Below, piece after piece: positions 43,060-51,301 of a stretch of 64,000 bases of DNA; positions within the stretch are counted from its first letter, which is position 1; the number at the start of each line of letters is the position of its first letter. The translations under genes and the position numbers were made by a program. The notes under the pieces were generated by a model. That model saw only the letters and a program-made list of their open reading frames with translations, was not told where the DNA came from and did not search any database. This stretch comes from Silvimonas amylolytica (GTDB lineage Bacteria; Pseudomonadota; Gammaproteobacteria; Burkholderiales; Chitinibacteraceae), in NCBI RefSeq assembly GCF_014645555.1, contig NZ_BMLY01000003.1, positions 124,001 to 188,000 on the forward strand. The letters are read 5' to 3'.

Positions 43060-44736
43060 ATGTACGTTTACGACGATTTTGACCAGAAAATCGTGGATCA
43101 GCGCGTGGCGCAGTTCCGCGATCAAACCCGCCGCTATCTGGCCGGAGAATTGACCGAAGACGAATTCCGTCCGCTGCGTTTGCAGAACGGTTTGTATATC
43201 CAGCGCCATGCGCCCATGCTGCGCGTGGCGGTGCCCTATGGTGAGCTGAACAGCCGCCAGGTGCGCATGCTGGCCGAAATTGCCCGCAAATATGACCGCG
43301 GCTATGGCCACTTCACCACGCGCCAGAACATCCAGTACAACTGGCCGGCGCTGGAAAACGTGCCACAAATCCTGGCTGATCTGGCCACTGTACAGATGCA
43401 CGCTATCCAGACCTCGGGTAACTGTATTCGCAATACCACCAGTGACCAGTTTGCTGGCGTGGCGCACGACGAGATTGTCGATCCGCGCCCGTGGTGCGAA
43501 ATCATCCGCCAGTGGTCTACCTTCCACCCCGAATTCGCCCACCTGCCGCGCAAGTTCAAAATTGCGGTGAACGGTGCAGCAGAAGACCGCGCTGCGATTC
43601 TGGTGCACGACATTGGTATTACCGTGCAGAAGAATGACGCTGGCGAAATCGGCTTTGCCGTGTATGTGGGTGGCGGTCTGGGCCGCACCCCGGTCATTGG
43701 TGCGCTAATCAAGCCGTGGCTGCCCAAGCACGATTTGTTGTCTTACCTTGATGCGGTGTTGCGTGTGTACAACCGCTATGGTCGTCGCGACAACAAGTAC
43801 AAAGCGCGGATCAAGATTCTGGTGAAAGCCATGACGCCGGAAGCGTTCGGTGCCAAGGTTGAGCAAGAGTGGCAGCACACCCGCGGCGGCCCGATGACGC
43901 TGACCGATGCGGAAATCAATCGCGTCGCGAAATTCTTTGTCGATCCGGCTTATGAAACCCTGCCGGGCGATGATGCAGCGTTCCTGGCGGCGAAAGCCAG
44001 CAACCCGGCATTTGCCCGTTGGGTTCAACGCAATGTGTTTGGCCACAAGAAGCCGGGTTACGCGGCGGTGACGTTGTCGTTGAAGAAAACCGGCGTGCCC
44101 CCAGGTGATGCGACCGATGCCCAAATGGATGCGGTGGCGGACCTGGCTGATCAATACAGCCTTGGTGAAGTACGCGTCTCGCACGAGCAGAACCTGATCA
44201 TGCCGTACGTGAAGCAGAGCGATCTCTTCGCGCTGTGGGAAAAGGCCAAAGCCATTGGGTTTGCTACGCCAAACGTCGGTCTGCTAACTGATATCGTGTG
44301 TTGCCCGGGCGGTGATTTCTGCTCGCTGGCCAATGCCAAGTCCATTCCTATTGCCGAAGGCATCCAGCGCCAGTTTGATGACCTGGATTACCTGTTTGAT
44401 CTGGGTGAGCTGGACATCAATATTTCGGGCTGTATGAACTCCTGTGGCCACCACCATGTGGGCCATATCGGTATCCTCGGCGTCGACAAGAGCGGGAGCG
44501 AGTGGTACCAGATTTCGCTGGGTGGCCGTCAGGGTGCAGGCGCGAGCCTGGGCAAGGTGATTGGCCCGTCGTTTGCGCAAGATGACGTACCAGGCGTGAT
44601 TGACCAGATCATCAAGGTGTTTGTTGAAGCGCGTGAAGGCGATGAACACTTTATCGACGTGGTGGATCGTTTGGGTATCGATCCGTTCAAGCAGCGTGTC
44701 TACGCCGGCAAAACCCGTGCGGAGGCTGCACAATGA
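43060..44736 (+). CDS. cysI: Nitrite/sulfite reductase hemoprotein (CysI-like)
   Basis: Siroheme and 4Fe-4S enzyme of the sulfite/nitrite reductase family, 558 residues, most likely assimilatory sulfite reductase in cysteine synthesis. The cofactor cysteines are C415 and C421 (Cys-Pro-Gly-Gly-Asp-Phe-Cys) and C458 and C462 (Ser-Gly-Cys-Met-Asn-Ser-Cys-Gly), the usual C-x5-C and C-x3-C. The N-terminal Met-Tyr-Val-Tyr start at 43060 is the family norm; an ATG at 43045 adds five residues and cannot be excluded. A DUF934 gene overlaps its stop (ATGA), the typical betaproteobacterial pairing. Confidence 0.92.
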   Translation: MYVYDDFDQKIVDQRVAQFRDQTRRYLAGELTEDEFRPLRLQNGLYIQRHAPMLRVAVPYGELNSRQVRMLAEIARKYDRGYGHFTTRQNIQYNWPALENVPQILADLATVQMHAIQTSGNCIRNTTSDQFAGVAHDEIVDPRPWCEIIRQWSTFHPEFAHLPRKFKIAVNGAAEDRAAILVHDIGITVQKNDAGEIGFAVYVGGGLGRTPVIGALIKPWLPKHDLLSYLDAVLRVYNRYGRRDNKYKARIKILVKAMTPEAFGAKVEQEWQHTRGGPMTLTDAEINRVAKFFVDPAYETLPGDDAAFLAAKASNPAFARWVQRNVFGHKKPGYAAVTLSLKKTGVPPGDATDAQMDAVADLADQYSLGEVRVSHEQNLIMPYVKQSDLFALWEKAKAIGFATPNVGLLTDIVCCPGGDFCSLANAKSIPIAEGIQRQFDDLDYLFDLGELDINISGCMNSCGHHHVGHIGILGVDKSGSEWYQISLGGRQGAGASLGKVIGPSFAQDDVPGVIDQIIKVFVEAREGDEHFIDVVDRLGIDPFKQRVYAGKTRAEAAQ

Positions 44737-45242
44737 GCCAGATCATCAAAGACCGTGCCATTGTTGACGACCAAACCGTACAACTGCGTTTGAATGAAGA
44801 CGGTAGCTTTGCCGACGTGCCGGCTGCTGGTGTGGTGGTGGTGCCCTTGAAGCAATGGCAGGCCCAGCGCGATGCACTGATTGCGCGTGGCAACGTGGGC
44901 GTGTGGCTGGCTAGCGATGAAGAAGCTGAGGACATCGCCGCTGATCTGGCGGAGTTTGCGCTGATTGCACTGGATTTTCCGGCCTTCACGGACGGGCGCA
45001 GTTACTCCAATGCACGTCTGTTGCGTGACCGTTATCAGTACAAGGGCGAACTGCGCGCTATTGGCGACGTGTTCAAGGATGTGATCTTGTACATGAAGCG
45101 TTGTGGGTTCAATGCCTTTGCTGTGCGTGCAGATAAAGACATCAATGAAGCTTTCAAGGGTCTGGATGACTTTACCGAGTACTACCAGGGGGCGACTGAT
45201 CAACCGCTGCCGCTATTCCGTCGCCGTAGTGCCGCGCACTAA
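44733..45242 (+). CDS. DUF934 protein linked to sulfite reductase
   Basis: A 169-residue protein of the DUF934 family, encoded directly after CysI-like reductases in many betaproteobacteria and thought to assist assimilatory sulfite reduction. Typical segments are Val-Val-Pro-Leu-Lys-Gln-Trp near 45, Phe-Pro-Ala-Phe-Thr-Asp-Gly-Arg-Ser-Tyr-Ser-Asn-Ala-Arg-Leu-Leu-Arg near 84-100, and Tyr-Lys-Gly-Glu-Leu-Arg-Ala-Ile-Gly-Asp-Val near 105. The start overlaps the reductase stop. The stop codon lies in a 15-base tandem duplication, which places a second in-frame TAA five codons later. Confidence 0.92.
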   Translation: MSQIIKDRAIVDDQTVQLRLNEDGSFADVPAAGVVVVPLKQWQAQRDALIARGNVGVWLASDEEAEDIAADLAEFALIALDFPAFTDGRSYSNARLLRDRYQYKGELRAIGDVFKDVILYMKRCGFNAFAVRADKDINEAFKGLDDFTEYYQGATDQPLPLFRRRSAAH

Positions 45243-45267
45243 GTGCTGATCGACTAAGTGCTGATCG
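45238..45267 (+). repeat. 15-base tandem duplication across the DUF934 stop codon
   Basis: ACTAAGTGCTGATCG occurs twice in direct tandem. Because 15 is a multiple of three, the second copy carries another in-frame TAA. Confidence 0.95.
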
Positions 45268-45272
45268 AAATG

Positions 45273-45302
45273 AAAAAAACCGCCTGCGAAGGCGGTTTTT
45301 TT
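45273..45302. terminator. Bidirectional terminator after the sulfite reductase operon
   Basis: AAAAAACCGCCT and AGGCGGTTTTTT pair around GCGA. The converging small gene at 45327 may share it. Confidence 0.93.
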
Positions 45303-45326
45303 ATGGGTATTTGCTGGCGATCCCGC

Positions 45327-45644
45327 TCAGCGTGTGGCGTACCCGCGTTTGGTGGCGGCAGCGCGCAGCTGGGCCAGAAAATCCTCATCGCCCTCTTGCC
45401 AGGGCTCGTCCAGCAGTTCGGACGCCAATGTGTTATTCAGGTCTTCCATGGCGGCTGGATCATCCATGCCCCAATCAATGATGTTTTCGCGAACGTGAGT
45501 CCAGTCAGCTAGCAGATCAGACAGCTGCGCCGAGGTCAGCAACAGGCCGGCCACGGCCTCGATATGGCTGATGGCGGCTTGCGCTTCGCCTTCGGAGAGC
45601 TGGGTTTCGTCATCCGGAGCAGTGGGGTGCAGAGGATCGATCAT
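45327..45644 (-). CDS. Small acidic hypothetical protein (105 residues)
   Basis: A strongly acidic 105-residue protein of unknown function, with no signal peptide or membrane segment. Mostly helical: Ser-Glu-Gly-Glu-Ala-Gln-Ala-Ala-Ile-Ser-His-Ile-Glu-Ala-Val, then Leu-Ala-Asp-Trp-Thr-His-Val-Arg-Glu-Asn-Ile-Ile-Asp-Trp-Gly-Met-Asp-Asp, and Glu-Pro-Trp-Gln-Glu-Gly-Asp-Glu-Asp-Phe-Leu. ATG 45644 has AGGA about nine bases upstream; the frame is open further to 45929 without support. It ends near a shared terminator. Confidence 0.62.
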   Translation of the reverse strand: MIDPLHPTAPDDETQLSEGEAQAAISHIEAVAGLLLTSAQLSDLLADWTHVRENIIDWGMDDPAAMEDLNNTLASELLDEPWQEGDEDFLAQLRAAATKRGYATR

Positions 45645-45800
45645 GGCGGAGTTCCTGTGTTCAACATGCAAAAAGGCGGCGATCTTACCACCTTGTGTCG
45701 CCGCAAGTGTGGGCATATGACCAGGATCTTCAAACCTGGTTGAACCGGCTGGCGGCGGAATTTCAATACTAGACATTGTCCACGGCTTTTTGCATAATGT

Positions 45801-45812
45801 TTGACTTGTCAA
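45801..45812. promoter_or_regulatory. Candidate MarR operator before the drug-efflux gene
   Basis: TTGACTTGTCAA consists of perfect TTGAC/GTCAA arms with a 2-base centre and lies 22 bases upstream of the efflux gene start. MarR regulators bind short palindromes of this size, and a MarR gene is second in the operon. Confidence 0.6.
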
Positions 45813-45834
45813 CGATTGATATGGCAACAGTTTT

Positions 45835-47433
45835 ATGTCATCTCCGGATTTTCCCGCCAGCGCCGTCCCTGTACAAACATTCCGGCAGCGCCTTATGGCG
45901 ATGCTGGGTCTGTGTTTTGTACTGGTCATGGTTGCGCTGGATCAGACCGTTGTAGGTACCGCTTTGCCCACCGTGGTGGCTGAACTCAAAGGGTTCAGCC
46001 TGTACGCATGGGTGGGGACCAGTTATCTGCTGACCTCCGTGATCACCGTGCCGATCTTTGGTCGGCTGGGGGATGATCACGGCCGCAAACCGTTTGTGAT
46101 TGCCGCCATCATTCTGTTCACCGTGGCATCCATGCTGTGCGGCATGGCCCACAGCATGATCGAACTGGTGCTCGCCCGTGCTTTGCAAGGCGTGGGCGGC
46201 GGCATGCTGGTGGCAACATCCTTTGCCTCGGTGCCGGATTTGTTCCCCGATCCCCATGAACGCTTGCGTTGGCAGGTGCTGTTCAGCAGTGCCTTTGGCC
46301 TGGCGAACGCCATTGGCCCTTCGCTGGGTGGTTTCTTGACCGAGTACTGCGGCTGGCGCTGGGTGTTCTTTGTGAATTTGCCGGTAGGGTTGCTGAGCGT
46401 GTGGTTTGTCTGGCGCTATCTGCCCCGCATTCGCCACGCCGAACACAAACCATCACGGCTGGACTGGCCGGGGGCGATCTTGATCGCGCTCTTTCTGGGC
46501 GGCATGCAACTGCTGGTGGAGTGGTTGCCACAGCACAAGCAACCAGGCTTGCTGGCGCTGATTGCGGTGGTGGCGATCGGTTCACTGATCAGCTTGCTAT
46601 GGTGGGAGCGCCGTTGCGCCAATCCGATCCTGCCGCTGGACATGTTTACCCATCGCAGCTTGCAACCCTTGTTTGTGTTGTCGCTGGTCATGGGCTTTTG
46701 CATGTTCGCGGTGATGTACTACGCACCGTTGATGTTCCAGGGCGGTTTTGGCCTCTCGCCCAATCAAGCCGGTTTGCTGGTCACGCCGCTGGTGGTGTTC
46801 ATCACGGTGGGCAGTATTGTGAATGGGCGGGTGGTGACCCGCCTGCCTCGCCCTAACGTCATTTTGTATGTAGGTTTCGGCTTTTTCTGGGTGGCGGCGT
46901 TCGGTCTGACCCAGACGGTGCTGGGCACACCGCACTGGCTGATTGTGATCACCATGATGATGGGTGGTCTGGGGCTGGGTTTGTTGCTGCCCAATCTGAC
47001 CATCTTTGCCCAGGAAACCGCGCCGCGCACCCAACTGGGTGTCTCTACCGCCATGCTGCAATCCATGCGTATGGTGGGCGGCATGCTGGGTACGGCGTTG
47101 ATCGGTACCTTTGTCAGCCATCGTTACAGCGCGGGTGTGGCGGATTATCTAGCCGCACAGACGCCGGCTCAAACGCAGTGGACAACGACGCTGTCTGACC
47201 CGCAAATTCTGGTCAACCATACTGTGGCGCAGCAGTTTACCGCCAGTGTGAGCGCGGCCGGGGCCAATGCGGCCGAGATGCTGGCCGCCGCCCGCGAGCA
47301 ACTGGTGAGTGCCATTCACACCGGGCAGTGGGCGGTGGTGATCCTGATGGTCTTTGCACTTTATATGGTGCGCCGTGTGCCTCCGTTGCAACTCAAGCGC
47401 CGCACGGTCAAGGTGGAGGTCAGCCATGATTGA
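45835..47433 (+). CDS. MFS multidrug efflux pump, DHA2 (EmrB/QacA-like)
   Basis: A 532-residue inner-membrane drug:proton antiporter of the DHA2 type with about fourteen membrane helices. Motif D1-like Leu-Asp-Gln-Thr-Val-Val-Gly-Thr-Ala-Leu-Pro is near 35-45, motif A Gly-Arg-Leu-Gly-Asp-Asp-His-Gly-Arg-Lys near 76-85, and motif C-like Gly-Leu-Ala-Asn-Ala-Ile-Gly-Pro-Ser-Leu-Gly-Gly near 155. No membrane-fusion partner (EmrA) is next to it, so it may act alone. The last 8 bases overlap a MarR gene that probably represses the operon. Confidence 0.93.
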   Translation: MSSPDFPASAVPVQTFRQRLMAMLGLCFVLVMVALDQTVVGTALPTVVAELKGFSLYAWVGTSYLLTSVITVPIFGRLGDDHGRKPFVIAAIILFTVASMLCGMAHSMIELVLARALQGVGGGMLVATSFASVPDLFPDPHERLRWQVLFSSAFGLANAIGPSLGGFLTEYCGWRWVFFVNLPVGLLSVWFVWRYLPRIRHAEHKPSRLDWPGAILIALFLGGMQLLVEWLPQHKQPGLLALIAVVAIGSLISLLWWERRCANPILPLDMFTHRSLQPLFVLSLVMGFCMFAVMYYAPLMFQGGFGLSPNQAGLLVTPLVVFITVGSIVNGRVVTRLPRPNVILYVGFGFFWVAAFGLTQTVLGTPHWLIVITMMMGGLGLGLLLPNLTIFAQETAPRTQLGVSTAMLQSMRMVGGMLGTALIGTFVSHRYSAGVADYLAAQTPAQTQWTTTLSDPQILVNHTVAQQFTASVSAAGANAAEMLAAAREQLVSAIHTGQWAVVILMVFALYMVRRVPPLQLKRRTVKVEVSHD

Positions 47434-47872
47434 TGGTGAACGTAATCTGCTACAACAAATCGGGCCGACCAGCCGCGCGCTCTATGCTGCGTTTGAGACT
47501 GAAGTAGGGCATGCCATGCCACGTTGGCGAATTCTGCAGGCGTTGCTGGATATGAAAGAAGCCACGCAGAAAGAACTGGCTCACCGCTTGTTGATTGACC
47601 CGGGTGCGCTGACGCGGCATATGAAGCAGATGGAAGCAGAACAACTGATCAGCCGTCATACAGACCCGCAAGATAACCGTCTCACCCGCGTTCAGCTCAC
47701 GGCGTCGGGCACGGCAATGATCATGGCAGCGCAACCTCAGCGGCACGCGTTCTTCGCTAAAGCGCTGGCCGGGCTGGACCCGGCACAGGTCGCGATTGCC
47801 CAGGCCGTACTGAGTGAAGTCGAAGCGCGTTTGCGCGACATCAGCGCAGGCCGGCCTGCAACGCCAGACTGA
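47426..47872 (+). CDS. MarR-family transcriptional regulator
   Basis: A 148-residue winged-helix regulator of the MarR family. The HTH is Ala-Thr-Gln-Lys-Glu-Leu-Ala-His-Arg-Leu-Leu-Ile-Asp-Pro-Gly-Ala-Leu-Thr-Arg-His, about 46-65, and the wing is Asp-Pro-Gln-Asp-Asn-Arg-Leu-Thr-Arg-Val-Gln-Leu-Thr. The start overlaps the efflux gene by 8 bases and is preceded by GGAGG, so the two are co-translated. Expected to repress the pump until a drug-like ligand binds. Confidence 0.92.
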   Translation: MIDGERNLLQQIGPTSRALYAAFETEVGHAMPRWRILQALLDMKEATQKELAHRLLIDPGALTRHMKQMEAEQLISRHTDPQDNRLTRVQLTASGTAMIMAAQPQRHAFFAKALAGLDPAQVAIAQAVLSEVEARLRDISAGRPATPD

Positions 47873-47887
47873 GGAACGGGATCTGGC

Positions 47888-48379
47888 TCAGGGGGACTCG
47901 CTTGGGTCGTTCGCTGCGCCGTTGCGTTTGTCGGATTCAATCAGCTTGCGGGTGAGGGCTTTTTCCAGTCGCCCGCCAAACATCAGGATGATCAACGCCA
48001 CGACTAGCGCGCTACCGGCAATGCGCCATTCGCCTGCGCCGCAAGCCAGCCCCAGCATGGCAGCCAGCCAGATTGATGCGGCAGTGGTCAGCCCCTCGAC
48101 GCGGTCTTTCTCGGTGTGATGGATGATCACGCCGGCTCCGATAAAACCAATCCCGGTAATAGCCCCTTGCAGGACGCGACTTATGTCGCTTGAACTGGCA
48201 CCTGCCACGCGGCTGACGGTCAGCACGGCCAGTGCGGTACCCAGCGCCACCATGGCATGCGTGCGCAAACCGGCTGGTTTGCGGTGGAACTGCCGGTTAA
48301 GCCCAAGCAATGCACCACATAGTGCGGCGGCCAGCAGGTTGATGAGGGCGTCGGACAAAGGCACAAACACAGTCGTCAT
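47888..48379 (-). CDS. MgtC/SapB family membrane protein
   Basis: A 163-residue inner-membrane protein of the MgtC/SapB family, lacking the long C-terminal ACT-like domain of Salmonella MgtC. Family hallmarks are Leu-Gly-Leu-Asn-Arg-Gln-Phe-His-Arg-Lys-Pro-Ala-Gly-Leu-Arg-Thr-His near 24-40 and Gly-Ile-Gly-Phe-Ile-Gly-Ala-Gly-Val-Ile near 77-86. Four membrane helices are likely. Short members of the family have unclear roles; magnesium stress and ATP synthase modulation are known for MgtC. It converges on the MarR gene. Confidence 0.9.
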   Translation of the reverse strand: MTTVFVPLSDALINLLAAALCGALLGLNRQFHRKPAGLRTHAMVALGTALAVLTVSRVAGASSSDISRVLQGAITGIGFIGAGVIIHHTEKDRVEGLTTAASIWLAAMLGLACGAGEWRIAGSALVVALIILMFGGRLEKALTRKLIESDKRNGAANDPSESP

Positions 48380-48437
48380 GATGATCCAGTCGGTTCAGCG
48401 TGGATGCATTGTGCGGGGCGCATTCTGCTAACTCAAG

Positions 48438-49298
48438 TCAGGCCGCGCTGACCATGGCGCTGGCACCATTCAATGCAACACTGACCCGCTGACCGACCTT
48501 GAGCGCGTCCGCTTCTTCATGGTTCAGCAGCGTGGTTAACGTTTCATTGCCAATGGCGATGACGACGCGTGCCTGCACGCCTGCAGCCTCAATCAGCAAG
48601 ACCTGACCTGCGAGTGCATAGCGACCCAGCGTATTGGCCTTAAGCAATACATCGCGCGGGGTGCCGTACACCGTCGGTGCGTCCGGCTGCAGATGTGCCA
48701 CATGACTGGCTAGCCTGAAAACCTCACCTGGATCATGACTGACCAGAACTGTGGTCAGTTTTGTCCTGGCCAGAATATCGGCCAGCGCATCCTGCAAGTC
48801 TGCGCGCAACCGGGTGTCGAGTGCGGAGAGCGCTTCATCCAGCAGTAAGAGCTGCGGCTCACTTGCCAGTGCCCGCGCCAGTGCCACACGCTGCATTTGA
48901 CCGCCGGAGAGTTCGCGCGGGTAGCGGTGGGCGTAGTCCGTCATACCGGTCAGCGCCAGCCAGTCAGCGCGGCGGGCTGCATCTGGCTTGGGTTGGGCAA
49001 AAGCCAGGTTGCCGTCCACGGTCATGTTCGGGAACAGTGCGAAGTTCTGAAACACGAAACCGACTTTGCGCGCGCGCGCAGGCAGCATGACTTTGCCGGT
49101 GGTATCCAGCCAGGTTTGCCCGCCAAACTCGACTGTTCCGCGCATGGGTTGCTGCAAGCCGGCCAGAATGCGCAAGAGGGTGGTCTTGCCCACGCCAGAT
49201 GGGCCATACAACGCCAGGCAACCTCCCTCGGGTAGTTCGGTTTTGACATCCAGCACGCGACCCGGCAGCGCCAGAGAGAGATCAATCCGTAAACTCAT
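48438..49298 (-). CDS. modC: Molybdate ABC transporter ATP-binding protein
   Basis: The ATPase of the molybdate importer, 286 residues. Walker A is Gly-Pro-Ser-Gly-Val-Gly-Lys-Thr-Thr near 31-39, the signature is Leu-Ser-Gly-Gly-Gln-Met-Gln-Arg-Val near 122-130, and Walker B is Leu-Leu-Leu-Leu-Asp-Glu-Ala near 148-154. A short C-terminal TOBE-like part follows (about 225-286), giving a protein shorter than E. coli ModC. Its ATG overlaps the modB stop. Last gene of the mod operon. Confidence 0.92.
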   Translation of the reverse strand: MSLRIDLSLALPGRVLDVKTELPEGGCLALYGPSGVGKTTLLRILAGLQQPMRGTVEFGGQTWLDTTGKVMLPARARKVGFVFQNFALFPNMTVDGNLAFAQPKPDAARRADWLALTGMTDYAHRYPRELSGGQMQRVALARALASEPQLLLLDEALSALDTRLRADLQDALADILARTKLTTVLVSHDPGEVFRLASHVAHLQPDAPTVYGTPRDVLLKANTLGRYALAGQVLLIEAAGVQARVVIAIGNETLTTLLNHEEADALKVGQRVSVALNGASAMVSAA

Positions 49299-49963
49299 TG
49301 CGCCCGCCTTTGTACGCGCTGCAAGGTCAGCAGCACCAGGAATGAAAACACCACCAGGATAGCCGCATAAGTGTGGGCCGCCGGATAGTTGAGGGATTCC
49401 ATTTCCTGATACAGCGCAATGGATGCGACGCGCGTTTGATCCGGAATATTGCCGCCCAGCATCAGCACGACGCCGAATTCACCCACCGTGTGGGCAAACG
49501 CCAGAATGGCACCGGCAAACAGACCATGACGTGCATGCGGTAACCATACGCGCCACACAATGACGGGTTCACGCTTGCCGAGTGTACGGGCGGCATCCAG
49601 CAAGTCAGGCGGTGTCTGCCGCAATGCAGCCAGCAAGGGTTGAACCATAAATGGCAGGCTGAAGAGCACAGAACCCAGCACTAGCCCGTTAAAACTGAAC
49701 ACCAGGCGCAACGAAAAATGATGAAGCAGCCAGCCGCCAATCAAGGATGCCGGGCTGAAGGTAATCAATAAATAAAAGCCCAGCGCGGTCGGCGGGAGTA
49801 CCAGCGGCAGGCTGATCAGGACTTCTGCCAGCGTACGGCCGCGGCTGCGCCCACAGGCCAGCCACGCACATAATGGCACCGCCAGTATCAGCAGAATGAG
49901 GGTCGTGAGTGTGGCGAGTTTAAGGGTAAGCAGCAGCGGTTGCGGGTCGATATTGTTTAGCAC
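49295..49963 (-). CDS. modB: Molybdate ABC transporter permease
   Basis: The membrane subunit of the molybdate importer, 222 residues, with five to six helices. The ABC permease loop Asp-Ala-Ala-Arg-Thr-Leu-Gly-Lys is near 137 and the ModB-typical Phe-Ala-His-Thr-Val-Gly-Glu-Phe-Gly-Val-Val-Leu-Met-Leu-Gly-Gly-Asn-Ile-Pro-Asp near 170-190. The GTG start at 49963 lies inside the last codons of the upstream mop-like gene (GTGCTAA), so translation is coupled; an ATG-initiated form at 49996 would overlap more and is less likely. Confidence 0.93.
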   Translation of the reverse strand: MLNNIDPQPLLLTLKLATLTTLILLILAVPLCAWLACGRSRGRTLAEVLISLPLVLPPTALGFYLLITFSPASLIGGWLLHHFSLRLVFSFNGLVLGSVLFSLPFMVQPLLAALRQTPPDLLDAARTLGKREPVIVWRVWLPHARHGLFAGAILAFAHTVGEFGVVLMLGGNIPDQTRVASIALYQEMESLNYPAAHTYAAILVVFSFLVLLTLQRVQRRAQ

Positions 49964-50346
49964 TCGATGCCCATTTCGTTGGCTTTGACCAGCCATTCCA
50001 CGGCCACGCCCGGCGCCAGTGCCAGGCGGTGAGCCGAGCCCGTGGTAATGACGGCGTGGATAGGCTGACCGGCAAATTCGAAGCGCACGCGAGTCAGCAG
50101 GCTGCCGTCTTCCAGGCCGGCAACAAGGGCCGGAACGCGGTTACGCAAGCTGATCTCGCCCCCCAGATTGCGGGCGATGGCGACTTCAGTCTCTTTGAAT
50201 GCCAGTGTGACTGATGCGCCTGGCGCAAGATCAGGTTTGTCCCCCACCAGCATGGCAGAGAACACCTGACCTTGCGCCTCGGCCTCAATCAGCGTGACGC
50301 CGTTTTCATGCTGCAGCGTCAGCAGGCGAGCGGCGATCCGGTTCAC
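49957..50346 (-). CDS. TOBE/Mop-domain molybdate-binding protein
   Basis: A 129-residue cytoplasmic protein consisting of two TOBE (Mop) domains, about 1-65 and 68-129. Each has a pattern like Ala-Arg-Asn-Leu-Gly-Gly-Glu-Ile-Ser-Leu-Arg-Asn-Arg-Val-Pro or Ile-Thr-Thr-Gly-Ser-Ala-His-Arg-Leu-Ala-Leu-Ala-Pro-Gly. Such proteins bind molybdate or tungstate oxyanions as storage or hand-over proteins. It is placed between modA and modB, overlapping both by a few bases, so its expression is tied to the importer. Confidence 0.85.
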   Translation of the reverse strand: MNRIAARLLTLQHENGVTLIEAEAQGQVFSAMLVGDKPDLAPGASVTLAFKETEVAIARNLGGEISLRNRVPALVAGLEDGSLLTRVRFEFAGQPIHAVITTGSAHRLALAPGVAVEWLVKANEMGIEC

Positions 50347-51140
50347 GGCAGGCGGTAACCGTTTTGTTCAAAAATCGCGCGGGCAGTCGGGGAGTACAGG
50401 AACTTGTAGAACGCTTGCGCCGCGGCCAGATCGTGATCTTTGGCATATTTGAGCAGGACGGCGCCCTGTTCAATCGGGGAATAGGAACTGGCTGGTACAT
50501 CCACCCACTTGCCTTTGCCTTTGGCATCCGGGGCCAGCACCAAAGACTTGGCGGTAAAGCCGAAATCGGCCGCGCCAGTCACGATGTATTGCGTGGCCTG
50601 GCCAATATTGTCACCAAAGACCAGCTTGGGTTTGGCGGCATCTGCCAGCTTGTAAGTGGTCAGCGCATGGATGGCTTCACGGCCATAGGGCGCGGTTTGC
50701 GGGTTGGCCACGGCGATGTGACTGACTGCCGGATCGTTCACCAGTTTTTGCCAGTCTTCGATCTTCAGGTCACGCGTCGTCCACACCACCAGCGAGCCCA
50801 GCGCATAAGGCTTGGGGTTTTCCAGCGTCTGGCCGGCTTCTTGCAGCTTTTGCGGGAAATCCATATCCGCAGACAAGAACACCTGGAACGGTGCGCCTTG
50901 CGTGATCTGGGTATAGAACTTGCCCGAGGCGCCAAACGAAGGTTTGACCTCAATCCCGGATGATTTGGTAAACGCGCTGGCCAGTTCTGTGAATACGTAT
51001 TGCAGGTTGGCGGCGACGGCCACATTCACGGGTTCGGCATGCACCGTGGCTGAAATCAGCATGGCGGCGCCTGCAGCGGCAGTTTTAAGCGGGGAGGAAA
51101 ACCAGGCGGTGCGGATAAAGCGGGGGGAGATGAACATCAA
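50343..51140 (-). CDS. modA: Molybdate ABC transporter substrate-binding protein
   Basis: Periplasmic molybdate-binding protein, 265 residues, with a signal peptide ending near Thr-Val-His-Ala-Glu. Typical parts are Val-Ala-Val-Ala-Ala-Asn-Leu-Gln-Tyr-Val-Phe near 39-49, Phe-Gly-Ala-Ser-Gly-Lys-Phe-Tyr near 69-76, Ala-Pro-Phe-Gln-Val-Phe-Leu-Ser-Ala-Asp near 83-92, and Ala-Asn-Pro-Gln-Thr-Ala-Pro-Tyr-Gly near 143. First gene of modA-mop-modB-modC. A second ATG follows at codon 2. An inverted repeat lies upstream at 51226-51263. Confidence 0.94.
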   Translation of the reverse strand: MMFISPRFIRTAWFSSPLKTAAAGAAMLISATVHAEPVNVAVAANLQYVFTELASAFTKSSGIEVKPSFGASGKFYTQITQGAPFQVFLSADMDFPQKLQEAGQTLENPKPYALGSLVVWTTRDLKIEDWQKLVNDPAVSHIAVANPQTAPYGREAIHALTTYKLADAAKPKLVFGDNIGQATQYIVTGAADFGFTAKSLVLAPDAKGKGKWVDVPASSYSPIEQGAVLLKYAKDHDLAAAQAFYKFLYSPTARAIFEQNGYRLP

Positions 51141-51225
51141 CTACTCCGTCTTGTCGGGTTGTCGGTCGCCGCCAGTATAACCGAGGCGAAAATGACAAAA
51201 CGATAATCAATCCGGAGTAGTTGAG

Positions 51226-51263
51226 CTCTATATCAGGTCAGTGAGACGACCTGATACGTAGAG
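51226..51263. promoter_or_regulatory. Imperfect inverted repeat between modA and infA
   Basis: The arms CTCTATATCAGGTC and GACCTGATACGTAGAG pair over 14 positions with a 2-base insertion in one arm. There is no T-run on either strand. It may be an operator of the mod operon, or a processing/termination hairpin at the end of infA. Confidence 0.45.
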
Positions 51264-51301
51264 ACCGGCGGGAGCAGACACCAGCCGGCTTTAAAGTCTG
51301 C

